Source: DATBGO01 sp963695645 (GTDB lineage Bacteria > Actinomycetota > Actinomycetes > Streptosporangiales > Streptosporangiaceae). Taken from it: DNA of 64,000 bases. The stretch's first letter is position 1. Each line of letters begins with the position of its first letter. Shown here in pieces: positions 9,967-18,969 of the stretch. The position numbers and the translations under genes were made by a program. The notes under the pieces are model-generated. The model had not been told where the DNA came from and ran no database searches. It worked only from the letters and a program-made list of their open reading frames with translations. The DNA lies in NCBI GenBank assembly GCA_963695645.1, contig CAVOHC010000012.1:1612001-1676000 (forward strand). The letters are read 5' to 3'.

Positions 9967-11085
9967 ATGCGGATCGTCGTCGCGCCCGACTCGTTCAAGG
10001 GCACCATCGGCGCTACCGAGGCCGCCGCCGAGCTGGCGGCCGGCTGGCGGTCCGGACGGCCAGGCGACGCGGTGACCTGTGTTCCGCTTGCCGACGGCGG
10101 CGAGGGCACGCTTGAGGTGCTCGCCGCGGCCCGGCCGGCCGCCCGCTGGCATCGGGCCACGGCCCGCGGGCCGCGCGACGGGTCCGTTGACACCTGCTGG
10201 CTGGAACTGCCCGGCCAAACGGGGGTCGTGGAACTCGCCCGTACCAGCGGGCTGCCGTTGCTGGCAGTTCCTGATCCGCTCGGTGCCCACTCTGCCGGGG
10301 TAGGCGACCTGGTCGGGCGCGCGCTGGACGCGGGTGCCAGCACAATCGTGATCGCGCTTGGCGGCTCGGCCTGCACGGACGGCGGGACCGGCGCGCTCGC
10401 GGCGCTCGGGGCGCGCTTCCTCGATCCCGGCGGGCGCGAGCTGCCGCCAGGCGGCGGTTTCCTTGCCGAACTGGCCACCGTCGACCTGACCGGGCTCCGG
10501 CCGCTGCCAGAGGGCGGCGTGACCTGCCTGACCGACGTCGGGGCCCCGCTGCTCGGGCGGCGCGGCGCGGCCGCGGTCTTCGGCCCGCAGAAGGGCGCGG
10601 ACCCGCGCCAGGTGGCCGTACTCGAGGCAGGGCTGAGCAGGCTCGCCGAGCTACTTGGCGGGGTGCCAGGCGCGGCCGGCGCAGGCGCAGCCGGCGGCGC
10701 CGGATACGGCCTCGCCGCGGCCTGGGGGGCGGGGATCGCTCCGGGCGCTGCGGAACTGTGCCGGATCAGCGGGCTTGATGCGGCGCTGCGCGGCGCCGAC
10801 CTGGTCATTACCGGGGAGGGCCGGTTCGACGCCACATCAGCCGACGGCAAGGTCCCGGCTGCTGTCATTGCCGCCGCTGCCCGGGCAGGGGCGGCGGCCG
10901 CGCTTGTCGCAGGGGTGATAGCCGCCATGCCTCCGGCTGGCGTCCTGCGGGCAATCTCGCTGGCCGGGCTGGCGGGCGGAACCGGGCCCGCCGTCGCCGA
11001 CCCGCGGCGCTGGCTCCGGCTAGCCGGCCGCCTGCTCGCGCTCGAACTTGGCGCTGGCACGGAGGATCCGGGCCCGAGCATCTAG
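9967..11085 (+). CDS. Glycerate kinase (GlxK/GarK type)
   Basis: Phosphorylates D-glycerate, feeding it into glycolysis or photorespiration-like salvage. The 372-residue product opens with the family hallmark VVAPDSFKGTIGATEAAAEL. It also holds PLADGGEGTLE, ALGGSACTDGGTGALAALGA and FGPQKGADPRQV, the last being the lid/ATP segment. Length is close to the family norm (about 370-385). The frame is open for another 58 codons upstream, but the family starts at ATG 9967. It is 19 nt downstream of the kinase gene and its stop codon overlaps the -10 box of the PRPP synthetase gene. Confidence 0.92.
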   Translation: MRIVVAPDSFKGTIGATEAAAELAAGWRSGRPGDAVTCVPLADGGEGTLEVLAAARPAARWHRATARGPRDGSVDTCWLELPGQTGVVELARTSGLPLLAVPDPLGAHSAGVGDLVGRALDAGASTIVIALGGSACTDGGTGALAALGARFLDPGGRELPPGGGFLAELATVDLTGLRPLPEGGVTCLTDVGAPLLGRRGAAAVFGPQKGADPRQVAVLEAGLSRLAELLGGVPGAAGAGAAGGAGYGLAAAWGAGIAPGAAELCRISGLDAALRGADLVITGEGRFDATSADGKVPAAVIAAAARAGAAAALVAGVIAAMPPAGVLRAISLAGLAGGTGPAVADPRRWLRLAGRLLALELGAGTEDPGPSI

Positions 11086-11088
11086 CCT
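11083..11088 (+). promoter_or_regulatory. -10 box of a leaderless PRPP synthetase promoter
   Basis: TAGCCT (TANNNT) ends 6 nt before GTG 11095. Its first three bases are the TAG stop of the glycerate kinase gene, so the two genes need not share a transcript. Confidence 0.5.
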
Positions 11089-11094
11089 TGGGCT

Positions 11095-12069
11095 GTGCGG
11101 GAAATCGCGGTGTTCAGCGGCAGCGCCCATCCCGGCCTGGCCGCAGAGATATGCGCGCAGCTTGAGGAGCCACTGCACCCGGTCCGGCTGCGCCGCTTCG
11201 CCAACGACTGCCTTGAGGTACAGCTGCAGTCCAACTGCAGGGAGCGCGACGTCTTCCTGATCCAGCCGATCGTGCCGCCGGTCCAGGAGAACCTGGTCGA
11301 GCTGCTGCTGATGCTGGACGCCGCGCGGGGCGCCTCGGCGGCGCGGGTGACGGCCGTGATCCCGCACTACGCCTACGCGCGGTCGGACAAGAAGACGATG
11401 CCGCGGGTATCGATCGGCGGCAGGCTCGTCGCTGACCTGCTGGTAGCTGCAGGCGCCACCCGGGTGCTGACGATGACACTGCACGCGCCTCAGGTGCACG
11501 GGTTCTTCTCGGTGCCCGTCGACCACCTGCACGCGCTGCGCGAGCTCGCCGCGCATTTCGCCGGCCTGAGCCTGCATGAAGCCGTGGTGGTCTCGCCCGA
11601 CCTGGGTAACGCCAAGCAGGCCGCCGCGCTGGCCCGGCTGCTCGGCCTGCCGGTCGCGGCCGGCGCCAAGGAACGGCTGAACGACGAGCAGGTCACGATC
11701 AGCTCGATCATCGGTGATGTGGCGGATCGCGACGTGATCGTCCTCGATGACGAGATCGCCCGCGGGACCACCATCCTTGAGCTGCTGGCGCGGCTGCAGG
11801 AATGGGGAGCCCGGTCGGTGCGCATCGCCTGCACGCACGGGCTGTTCTGCGACGGGGCGCTCAAGCGGATCGCCGCACGGCCCGAGGTGGCCGAGATCGT
11901 CTGCACCAACACGGTGCCGATCGCCGACAGCGAGCGTGACCCCAAGCTTCAGGTCATCTCGCTTGCCCCGGCGCTGGCCGAGGCGATCCGCCGGATCCAC
12001 GAGGGCGAGTCGGTCAGCGCGCTATTCGACCAGAACTGGATCGCGGCGCCCGGCCCGCACCTGGCCTGA
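11095..12069 (+). CDS. Ribose-phosphate pyrophosphokinase, divergent type
   Basis: Makes PRPP from ribose-5-phosphate and ATP for nucleotide, His and Trp synthesis. The 324 residues show the two phosphoribosyltransferase-fold halves. The ATP/flexible loop is YARSDKKTMPRVSI where canonical enzymes have ARQDRK. The catalytic segment MTLHAPQVHGFF, VVSPDLGNAKQAAALA and the PRPP loop VLDDEIARGTTI follow; canonical enzymes read DDxxDTxGT there. The variant loops suggest a paralogue with altered regulation or specificity rather than the main Prs. GTG start from a leaderless promoter. Confidence 0.85.
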   Translation: MREIAVFSGSAHPGLAAEICAQLEEPLHPVRLRRFANDCLEVQLQSNCRERDVFLIQPIVPPVQENLVELLLMLDAARGASAARVTAVIPHYAYARSDKKTMPRVSIGGRLVADLLVAAGATRVLTMTLHAPQVHGFFSVPVDHLHALRELAAHFAGLSLHEAVVVSPDLGNAKQAAALARLLGLPVAAGAKERLNDEQVTISSIIGDVADRDVIVLDDEIARGTTILELLARLQEWGARSVRIACTHGLFCDGALKRIAARPEVAEIVCTNTVPIADSERDPKLQVISLAPALAEAIRRIHEGESVSALFDQNWIAAPGPHLA

Positions 12070-12128
12070 CCGGGCCGAGCCGCCCGGTGCGGCCCGATGA
12101 CACTGGCAACGATTGCTGGAGGTTGCCG

Positions 12129-12545
12129 ATGCCGCCTGACCATCCCGGCCTCACCGAGGCTGAAGTCCTCTCTCGCGGCGGCTGGCACCCGCGCTATGCC
12201 CGCGTCCTGGCACTGGCCAGCGACGGTAACTATGGCTTCGCGCTCGTCGACGGGAACGGAGACGGCGCCGAGCTCGAAGCCGAAACGTGGCAGTGGGACA
12301 GCGGGAGCTGGGCGGGCGCCGGCTCATCGGGCGCAGGGCCACTCGACCACCTTGGCTCCGTGCAAACCGGCGGCCGGATCGGCAACGCCTACGTGGCCTA
12401 CGGCAGCGCGCCCGGACGCCGGTCGATTACCGTCAACTTCGACGGCGATCTCCACCAGGTCCCAGTCAGCAACCACGGAGTCTGGGCCTTCATCAAGATC
12501 CGCACTGACCCCCATCGCCGCGGATTCCCGCGCCCAACGGCTTGA
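12129..12545 (+). CDS. Hypothetical protein
   Basis: 138 residues, with GGAGG 6 nt before ATG 12129 and good codon bias. It is rich in aromatic and small residues (WQWDSGSWAGAG, GNAYVAYGSAPGRRSITV), suggesting a small beta-rich soluble fold. There is no signal peptide, membrane helix or catalytic motif. I do not recognise the family. It stands alone between the PRPP synthetase gene and the convergent ogt-alkA pair. Confidence 0.65.
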   Translation: MPPDHPGLTEAEVLSRGGWHPRYARVLALASDGNYGFALVDGNGDGAELEAETWQWDSGSWAGAGSSGAGPLDHLGSVQTGGRIGNAYVAYGSAPGRRSITVNFDGDLHQVPVSNHGVWAFIKIRTDPHRRGFPRPTA

Positions 12546-12716
12546 CAAGAACATGCCCACGGGCCGGTGCGCGCGGGCCCGGGCTGCACCGGCGGCACTG
12601 CCGCGCAGTACCAAAGCGCGGATCCACTCGGGCTACGTCCACGTCGGTGCCCGGGTGCGCCCATGGCACCTGTCGACAACGCTGCTGTTTCCGCACCTAG
12701 GTGCCATCGGTGCTGG

Positions 12717-13259
12717 TCATCTCGCCGGCGCCGGTGCCGCCGCTATCCGGCGTTCAAGGGCGAGCAGGTACCGTTTGCGCTCCAGGCCGCCGCCATAGCC
12801 GGTCAGGCTGCCGTCGGAACCCACCACCCGGTGGCACGGCACGATGATGCTGATCGGGTTCCTGCCGTTGGCCATGCCGACCGCTCGCGCGGCGGACGGC
12901 CGACCGATCCGGTCGGCGAGCTGGCCGTAGGAGATAGTCGCGCCGAACGGGACCGACTGCAGGGCGGTCCAGACGCGCACCTGGAACGCCGTGCCGTTCG
13001 GGGCCAATGGCAGGTCGAAGCTGGTCCGCGTGCCGTCGAAGTAACCGGCCAGCTGGCCTGCCGCATCGGCGAAGGACCCGGGGTCGGGCTCGCCGAACAG
13101 GCCGGGCGCGGGCGGGTACCGCTGCTCGCTCATGTAGAGGCCTGCCAGCTTGCCGTCGACGGCGAGCAGGGTCAGCGGGCCGACCGGGCTACTGATGACG
13201 GCGTGCGCCCGGCGGATGCCGGCTTGCGTGCGGCTTCCGGTCAGCGTGGTTGCAGTCAT
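12717..13259 (-). CDS. ogt: Methylated-DNA-[protein]-cysteine S-methyltransferase
   Basis: Suicide repair protein that takes alkyl groups from O6-alkylguanine onto its own cysteine. The 180-residue product carries the active site IIVPCHRVVGSDGSLTGYGG and the helix-turn-helix element AVGMANGRNP with the Arg finger. N-terminal HAVISSPVGPLTLLAVDG is the usual small domain. Start ATG 13259 is in the sequence ATGA that also ends alkA, so the two repair proteins are translationally coupled and made together, giving repair of both O6-alkylguanine and N-alkylpurines. Confidence 0.95.
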   Translation of the reverse strand: MTATTLTGSRTQAGIRRAHAVISSPVGPLTLLAVDGKLAGLYMSEQRYPPAPGLFGEPDPGSFADAAGQLAGYFDGTRTSFDLPLAPNGTAFQVRVWTALQSVPFGATISYGQLADRIGRPSAARAVGMANGRNPISIIVPCHRVVGSDGSLTGYGGGLERKRYLLALERRIAAAPAPAR

Positions 13260-14302
13260 GCTCGATTCTCTCGTTCGGGCGGCGCAGCCGCGGGCATCCG
13301 GTTGATCGCGTGCTCGCCGGTGGCCCACAGGTACTGCACCGCGTAGGCGCGCCACGGACGCCAGCTGGCGGCGCGGCTGGTCAGCGCTGCGGGCACGGCG
13401 GGCAGGCCGAGTACGCGGGCGGCGGCGCGGACGCCAAGATCGGACGGGACGAATGCGTCCGGGTCGCCGAGACCGCGCATCGCGACCATCTCGACGCTCC
13501 AGGGGCCGATCCCCGGCAGCGCGCTGAGCTGGGCGCGGGCCCGCTGCCAGTCGCTGCCGACGCCCAGATCGATCTCGCCGGCCGCCAGCGCCGCGGTCAG
13601 CGCGGCGAACGTCCGGCGGCGCGAGGCCGGGACGGCCAGCGTGTCCGGGTCAACCGCGGCGAGCGCGGCAACGTCGGGGAACAGCCGGGTCAGGCCGCCC
13701 GCCGGGTCCTCGACCGGCTCGCCGCGGGCCGCGGCCAGCCGGCCGGCGTGGGTACGCGCTGCGGCCACCGACACCTGCTGGCCGAGCACGACGCGTACCG
13801 CGAACTCCGCTGCGTCGACAGTCCGCGGCACCCGGCGGCCCGGCGCCTTCGCCACCAGCGGCGCAAGCACCGGATCGGCACTGAGCAGCTCCCCGGCGGC
13901 GACCGGGTCGGCATCGAGGTCGAGCAGGCGTCGGCACTGGCTGATCGCGCTGGCCAGGTCCCGCAGGTCGGTCAGGGCCAGCTGGCACGCGATGTGGTCG
14001 GGCCCTGGCCGCAGGGTCACGATGCCGTGCCCGTGCGGCAGCCGCAAGGTCCGCCGGTAGCCGCCGTCGCGCCATTCCTCCACGCCGGGCACGGCTGTGG
14101 CCGCCAGATGGCCGAACAGGTTGTCCGGGCAGAGCGGGACGCGGAACGGCAGCCGCAGCTGCAGCCCGCCAGCGGCGGCGGCCGGCGTCCCGCGGCCCGC
14201 GCGGTGGCGCAGCTGGGTGGGGGTGTCCTCATGCACCCTGCCAGCATCGGCGCTGCCGGCCGCTGGGGCTAGCGAAAATGCGACACGACCCTGGCCCGCC
14301 AA
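13256..14302 (-). CDS. alkA: DNA-3-methyladenine glycosylase II, no Ada domain
   Basis: Base-excision enzyme removing N3-methyladenine and other alkylpurines. The N-terminal AlkA domain (QLRLPFRVPL) is followed by the HhH-GPD core: QQVSVAAARTHAGRLA, the hairpin LPGIGPWSVEMVAMRGLG and the catalytic Asp in FVPSDLGVRAAAR. Many actinobacterial homologues carry an N-terminal Ada regulatory domain; here the protein begins directly with AlkA, so adaptive (methylation-triggered) control is absent from it. Start is uncertain: TTG 14302 is the outer limit and GTG 14236 is plausible. It is divergent from the TetR gene. Confidence 0.9.
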   Translation of the reverse strand: MAGQGRVAFSLAPAAGSADAGRVHEDTPTQLRHRAGRGTPAAAAGGLQLRLPFRVPLCPDNLFGHLAATAVPGVEEWRDGGYRRTLRLPHGHGIVTLRPGPDHIACQLALTDLRDLASAISQCRRLLDLDADPVAAGELLSADPVLAPLVAKAPGRRVPRTVDAAEFAVRVVLGQQVSVAAARTHAGRLAAARGEPVEDPAGGLTRLFPDVAALAAVDPDTLAVPASRRRTFAALTAALAAGEIDLGVGSDWQRARAQLSALPGIGPWSVEMVAMRGLGDPDAFVPSDLGVRAAARVLGLPAVPAALTSRAASWRPWRAYAVQYLWATGEHAINRMPAAAPPERENRA

Positions 14303-14328
14303 GCGCGGCGGCCAGCTGAATCAGTAAA

Positions 14329-14341
14329 CGTGCGCAGCACG
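14329..14341. promoter_or_regulatory. Candidate TetR operator
   Basis: CGTGCGCAGCACG is a perfect inverted repeat (5-nt arms, 3-nt centre). It lies where the -35 element of the tetR promoter would be and within 30 nt of the divergent alkA start, so a repressor bound here could block both. Confidence 0.45.
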
Positions 14342-14351
14342 AACTTTTGCG

Positions 14352-14357
14352 TATACT
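14352..14357 (+). promoter_or_regulatory. -10 box of leaderless tetR promoter
   Basis: TATACT (5 of 6 to TATAAT) ends 7 nt before GTG 14365. This decides the start in favour of GTG 14365 over the in-frame TTG at 14347. Confidence 0.6.
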
Positions 14358-14364
14358 GCATGTT

Positions 14365-15006
14365 GTGACTGAATATCGCGGCCCGGGCCAGCGCGGGCCC
14401 GACTGCCAGCCTGTCGCCGGTCTCCGGGAGCGCAAGAAGCTGGCGACCCGGCGGGCGATCGGAGTGGCGGCGATGCGCCTGGCCATCGAGCGCGGCCTGG
14501 ACAACGTGCTGGTCGAGGACATCGCCGCGGCGGCCGAGGTGTCGCCCCGGACGGTCAACAACTATTTCTCCAGCAAATACGAAGCCATCTGCGGGCTCGC
14601 GATGGACCGGGGGCGGCTGGTGGGCGCGGCATTGCGCGACCGGCCGGCGGCCGAGCCGCTCTTGGAGGCGATCACGCACGCAGTCCTCGAGCAGTACGCC
14701 GCCGCCGATGAGGCCCCGGAAAAGGAGTGGATCGAGGGGGTACGCCTGGTCATAAGATCGCCAGAGCTCGAAGGCGAATACCTGAAAACGCAGTACGTCG
14801 CGCAGCATGCGCTCGCCGCTGCGATCGCCGAGCGGATTGGCACCGATATAGACACTGACATGTTTCCCCGGGTCATGGCGGGCGCTGTCACAGCGGCAAC
14901 TCAAGTCGCCATGGAACGCTGGCTCTTCGCCGAGCCGCCCATAGCGTTGGCGCCGCTGATCCGGCGCGCGCTCCGTGCGGTCAGCCACGCGCTGACTACT
15001 ACCTAG
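14365..15006 (+). CDS. TetR-family transcriptional regulator
   Basis: 213-residue repressor-type protein. The N-terminal HTH is clear: RKKLATRRAIGVAAMRLAIE, then VEDIAAAAEVSPRTVNNYFS, with SKYEAI closing the domain. The C-terminal ligand domain is all-alpha and diverges, as usual. It lies 10 nt upstream of the ABC exporter genes on the same strand, so it probably senses a compound pumped by that exporter and controls its own operon. A leaderless start and an inverted repeat at its promoter support autoregulation. Confidence 0.9.
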   Translation: MTEYRGPGQRGPDCQPVAGLRERKKLATRRAIGVAAMRLAIERGLDNVLVEDIAAAAEVSPRTVNNYFSSKYEAICGLAMDRGRLVGAALRDRPAAEPLLEAITHAVLEQYAAADEAPEKEWIEGVRLVIRSPELEGEYLKTQYVAQHALAAAIAERIGTDIDTDMFPRVMAGAVTAATQVAMERWLFAEPPIALAPLIRRALRAVSHALTTT

Positions 15007-15016
15007 CGAGCCTTCT

Positions 15017-16750
15017 TTGCTGATCCGACTCCTGCGAGCCCAGCTGCTCCCCTACCGCAGGCCGGTCGCCCTGGTCGTGCTATTGCAGCTGGTACAGACC
15101 CTGGCGACGCTGTACCTGCCCACTCTGAACGCCGAGATCATTGACAACGGCGTAATCACCGGCAACACCGGCTACATCGTGCGGACCGGCGGCGTCATGA
15201 TCGCAGTGACGATCGTGCAGATTGTCAGCTCGGTCGGGGCCGTCTACTTCGGGGCCCGGACGGCCATGGCGATGGGCCGGGACGTCCGGCAAGCCGTCTT
15301 CGCCCGGGTACACGACTTCTCGGCCCGCGACGTGGCCAGGTTCGGCGCGCCGTCCCTGATCACCCGGACCACCAACGACGTCCAGCAGGTCCAGATGCTG
15401 GCCATGATGACGTTCACCATGATGGTGTCGGCACCCATCATGTGCGTCGGCGGCATCATCCTGGCGCTCGACCAGGACGTGGCGCTGTCCTCCCTGCTGC
15501 TGGTCGCGGTTCCGGCTCTCGGCGTCATCGTCGGGCTGATCATCACCCGGATGCGGCCGCTGTTCCGGGCCATGCAGGACCGGCTCGACGAGATCAACCG
15601 GGTGCTCCGCGAGCAGATCACCGGCGTCCGGGTGGTCCGGGCCTTCGTCCGCGACGACCTGGAGCAGGAGCGTTTCGCCGCAGCCAGCACCCAGCTGATG
15701 AACGTCTCGCTCGGGGTCGGTCGGCTGATGGCCCTGATGTTCCCCGCCGTGATGGTGGTGCTGAACTTCTCCAGCGTCGCCGTGCTCTGGTTCGGCGGGC
15801 ACCTGGTGGCCAGCGGGAGCATGCAGATCGGCCAGCTGACCGCGTTCCTGTCCTACCTGATGCAGATCCTCATCGCGGTCATGATGGCGACGTTCATGCT
15901 CATGATGGTGCCCCGCGCCGAGGTCTGCGCCGAGCGCATCGTGAAGGTGCTGGACACCGAGCCCGATGTCGTCCCGCCGGCCAGCCCGGTGCGCACCGCC
16001 GCGGTGCACGGCTATCTCGAGCTGGCCGACGTGGAGTTCCGTTATCCGGGCGCGGCCGCGCCGGTGCTGCGCGGGATCAGCCTGGCCGCCAGGCCCGGCG
16101 AGATCACCGCGGTCATCGGCGGCACCGGCAGCGGCAAGACGACCCTGCTGAATCTCATCCCGCGGCTGTTCGACGCGACCGGCGGTGCCGTGCTGGTGGA
16201 CGGGGTCAACGTCAGGGACCTGGACCCGGAGGTGCTGTCGGCCGCGGTGGGATTCGTGCCGCAAAAGCCCTACCTGTTCTCCGGGACGGTCGGGTCCAAC
16301 CTGCGGTACGGCAAGCCCGCCGCCGCCGATGAGGAACTCTGGCGGGCGCTGGAGATCGCGCAGGCCCGCGGGTTCGTCGAGCGGATGGACGGCGCCCTGG
16401 ACGCGAAGATCGCCCAGGGCGGCACCAACGTCTCCGGCGGCCAGCGCCAGCGGCTGGCCATCGCCCGCGCGCTCGTGCACCGTCCGGAGATCTACCTGTT
16501 CGACGACTCTTTCTCGGCGCTGGACTACGCGACCGACGCCGCGCTGCGGGCCGCGCTGGCTGCCGAGACGGCGGATGCGACGGTCGTCATCGTCGCGCAG
16601 CGGGTGGCCACCATCAGGCATGCCGACCGCATCATCGTGCTGGAGGCGGGCCAGGTCGTCGCCACCGGCACCCACTCCGAGCTGATGGACACCAGCGACA
16701 CCTACCGGGACATCGTGCTGTCCCAGCTGACCGAGCAGGAGGCAGCCTGA
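15017..16750 (+). CDS. Heterodimeric ABC exporter, subunit A (degenerate catalytic site)
   Basis: 577-residue half-transporter: six-helix exporter membrane domain (residues 1-300), then the nucleotide-binding domain with Walker A GGTGSGKTTLLNL (about 368), signature NVSGGQRQR (about 471) and Walker B YLFDDSFSALD (about 492). Asp replaces the catalytic Glu after Walker B, the mark of the degenerate half of heterodimeric multidrug exporters (LmrCD/EfrCD/TM287-288 type). Start TTG 15017, 10 nt after tetR. Its stop overlaps the next start (TGATG), so both subunits are made in equal amounts. Probable substrate: a toxic amphiphile or drug; not predictable. Confidence 0.92.
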   Translation: MLIRLLRAQLLPYRRPVALVVLLQLVQTLATLYLPTLNAEIIDNGVITGNTGYIVRTGGVMIAVTIVQIVSSVGAVYFGARTAMAMGRDVRQAVFARVHDFSARDVARFGAPSLITRTTNDVQQVQMLAMMTFTMMVSAPIMCVGGIILALDQDVALSSLLLVAVPALGVIVGLIITRMRPLFRAMQDRLDEINRVLREQITGVRVVRAFVRDDLEQERFAAASTQLMNVSLGVGRLMALMFPAVMVVLNFSSVAVLWFGGHLVASGSMQIGQLTAFLSYLMQILIAVMMATFMLMMVPRAEVCAERIVKVLDTEPDVVPPASPVRTAAVHGYLELADVEFRYPGAAAPVLRGISLAARPGEITAVIGGTGSGKTTLLNLIPRLFDATGGAVLVDGVNVRDLDPEVLSAAVGFVPQKPYLFSGTVGSNLRYGKPAAADEELWRALEIAQARGFVERMDGALDAKIAQGGTNVSGGQRQRLAIARALVHRPEIYLFDDSFSALDYATDAALRAALAAETADATVVIVAQRVATIRHADRIIVLEAGQVVATGTHSELMDTSDTYRDIVLSQLTEQEAA

Positions 16751-18786
16751 TGACCGGCGCGCCAGGCGCCACCTCGCCAGGCAGCGCGGGCTCCGGCAGC
16801 GGCCCGGCCGGTGAGGCACCGGTTCCGCAGCGCGGCCCTGGCCCGCCGCCCGGCGCGCGGCGCGGACCGGCCGCCTTCATGAGCGGCATGTCGACCGAGA
16901 AGCCGCTGAACTTCCGCGGCTCGGCGCGCCGGCTACTGGCCATGCTCCGGCCGGAACGGCCGCTGATCATCCTGGCCATCGGCCTGGCCACGGTCAGCGT
17001 GACCCTGGCGGTGCTCGGCCCGCGGCTGCTGGGCGAGGCCACGAACCTGATCTTCGCCGGCGTGGTCGGCCGCCTGGTCCCGGCCGGGGTGACGAAGGCG
17101 GAGATGATCACGCGGCTGCGCCAGGAAGGCCGCGGCACCCAGGCGGACATGCTCGGATCCATGAACATCGCGCCTGGCCACGGGGTCGATTTCAGCGCCG
17201 TCGGGCGGGTCCTGCTGATCGTGCTGGTGCTCTACGCGTGCTCGGCGGTGTTCAGCTGGCTGCAGGGCCGCGCGGTCGCGGCCATCGTGCAGCGCTCGGT
17301 GTTCCGGCTCCGCGAGCAGGCTGCCACGAAGCTGTCCAGGCTGCCGCTGAGCTATTTCGACCGGCAGCCGCGCGGCGAGATACTCAGCCGGGTCACCAAC
17401 GACATCGACAACCTCGCCCAGTCGATGCAGCAGACCCTGAGCCAGGTGCTGACCTCGCTGCTGACCATCGTCGGCGTGGTCACCATCATGTTCGTCATCT
17501 CGCCGCTGCTCGCGGTGATCGCGCTGGTCACCGTGCCGGTGTCGGTGCTGGTCGTGGCGCGGATCGGCAAGCGTGCCCAGCCGCAGTTCATCAAGCAGTG
17601 GTCCACCACCGGCAAGCTCAACGGCCACATCGAGGAGATGTACACCGGGCACTCGCTGGTCAAGGTGTTCGGCCAGCGCGAGGAGGCGATGCGCACCTTC
17701 ACCGAGCACAACGACGCGCTGTTCGAATCCAGCTACCGGGCGCAGTTCATCTCGGGCACCATCCAGCCGGCAATGATGTTCATCGGCAACCTCAACTACG
17801 TCCTGGTCGCCGTGGTCGGGGCGCTGCAGGTGGCGTCGGGCGCGCTGTCGCTGGGCGCGGTCCAGGCGTTCATCCAGTACTCCAGGCAGTTCAGCCAGCC
17901 GCTGACCCAGGTGGCCAGCATGGCCAACCTGCTGCAGTCCGGGGTGGCCTCGGCGGAGCGGGTGTTCGCGCTGCTGGATGCGACCGAGCAGGGGGCCGAC
18001 CCGGCCGCGCCGGCCCGTCCGGAGCGGGTCACCGGGCGGGTCGAGTTCACCGATATCTCGTTCAGGTACTTCCCCGATGTCCCGCTGATCGATGACTTGT
18101 CGCTGACCGTGCAGCCCGGCCAGACCGTCGCCATCGTCGGGCCCACGGGCGCGGGCAAGACCACCCTGGTCAACCTGCTGATGCGGTTCTACGAGCTCGA
18201 CGGCGGCCAGATCACCGTGGACGGGATCGACATCGCCTCGATGCGCAGGGACGAGCTGCGGGCGATGACCGGCATGGTGCTGCAGGATGCCTGGGTATTC
18301 GGCGGCACCATCGCCGACAACATCGCCTACGGGTCGCCGGGCGCGACCCGGGAAGCGGTCGTCGAGGCGGCCAAGGCGACCTACGTCGACCGGTTCGTGC
18401 GGACCCTGCCGGACGGGTACGAGACGGTCCTGGACGACGAGGGCGGCAACGTCAGCATGGGGGAGCGGCAGCTGATCACGATCGCACGGGCCTTCCTGGC
18501 CCGCCCGGCCATCCTGATCCTGGACGAGGCGACCAGTTCCGTTGACACCCGTACCGAGGTGCTGATCCAGCGGGCGATGAACTCGCTGCGGCAGGGCCGG
18601 ACCAGTTTCGTGATCGCGCACCGGCTGTCCACGATCAGGGACGCCGACCTCATCCTGGTCATGGAAGCCGGCCGGATCGTCGAGCAGGGCACGCACGCCG
18701 GCCTGCTAGCCGCGGGCGGAGCCTACGCACGGCTGTACGAGGCACAGTTCGCCCAGGCGATGACGGAGATCGACGTGCCCGTCTGA
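16750..18786 (+). CDS. Heterodimeric ABC exporter, subunit B (catalytic)
   Basis: 678-residue partner of the upstream subunit. A Gly/Pro-rich extension of about 55 residues precedes the membrane domain. The ATPase domain has Walker A GPTGAGKTTLVNL (about 462), Walker B ILDEATSSVD with the catalytic Glu (about 590) and an altered signature NVSMGERQL (about 566). The composite ATP site built from this signature and subunit A's Walker motifs is therefore degenerate on both faces, and the other site is canonical. An extended stretch between helices 2 and 3 (about residues 110-140) is hydrophilic. The 3' end of this gene has a decayed copy at 21.24-21.44 kb. Confidence 0.92.
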   Translation: MTGAPGATSPGSAGSGSGPAGEAPVPQRGPGPPPGARRGPAAFMSGMSTEKPLNFRGSARRLLAMLRPERPLIILAIGLATVSVTLAVLGPRLLGEATNLIFAGVVGRLVPAGVTKAEMITRLRQEGRGTQADMLGSMNIAPGHGVDFSAVGRVLLIVLVLYACSAVFSWLQGRAVAAIVQRSVFRLREQAATKLSRLPLSYFDRQPRGEILSRVTNDIDNLAQSMQQTLSQVLTSLLTIVGVVTIMFVISPLLAVIALVTVPVSVLVVARIGKRAQPQFIKQWSTTGKLNGHIEEMYTGHSLVKVFGQREEAMRTFTEHNDALFESSYRAQFISGTIQPAMMFIGNLNYVLVAVVGALQVASGALSLGAVQAFIQYSRQFSQPLTQVASMANLLQSGVASAERVFALLDATEQGADPAAPARPERVTGRVEFTDISFRYFPDVPLIDDLSLTVQPGQTVAIVGPTGAGKTTLVNLLMRFYELDGGQITVDGIDIASMRRDELRAMTGMVLQDAWVFGGTIADNIAYGSPGATREAVVEAAKATYVDRFVRTLPDGYETVLDDEGGNVSMGERQLITIARAFLARPAILILDEATSSVDTRTEVLIQRAMNSLRQGRTSFVIAHRLSTIRDADLILVMEAGRIVEQGTHAGLLAAGGAYARLYEAQFAQAMTEIDVPV

Positions 18787-18898
18787 GCGGCGGGCCTGGG
18801 AACCGCCCGGCCGGATTTTCCGAGCCGCGCTCTGCTGCCCGTTCCTGGCCTCCGGTAGCAGACGCATCTCGCGGATCTGATGTGACTCCGGCGCCTGC

Positions 18899-18927
18899 TT
18901 GACAGCGCCACCTCCGGCTCTTACCTT
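18899..18927 (+). promoter_or_regulatory. Promoter of the GntR-ABC operon
   Basis: Perfect -35 TTGACA (18899-18904), 17-nt spacer, then TACCTT (18922-18927), a TANNNT -10 box. Transcription would start near 18934, giving a leader of about 36 nt with an AGAAGG ribosome-binding site before ATG 18970. Confidence 0.7.
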
Positions 18928-18935
18928 TATACCAG

Positions 18936-18958
18936 CATCATAGAATAATGGCATGATG
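18936..18958. promoter_or_regulatory. Candidate YtrA-type operator
   Basis: CATCAT and ATGATG form a 6-nt inverted repeat around an 11-nt AT-rich centre just downstream of the expected transcription start. It is a likely autoregulatory binding site for the GntR protein encoded 12 nt further on. Confidence 0.5.
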
Positions 18959-18969
18959 GAAGAAGGCTG

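Noticed and set aside
9117..11081. Long minus-strand open frame across the kinase and glycerate kinase genes
   Set aside because: Arg/Pro/Ser-rich shadow of two well-supported plus-strand genes.
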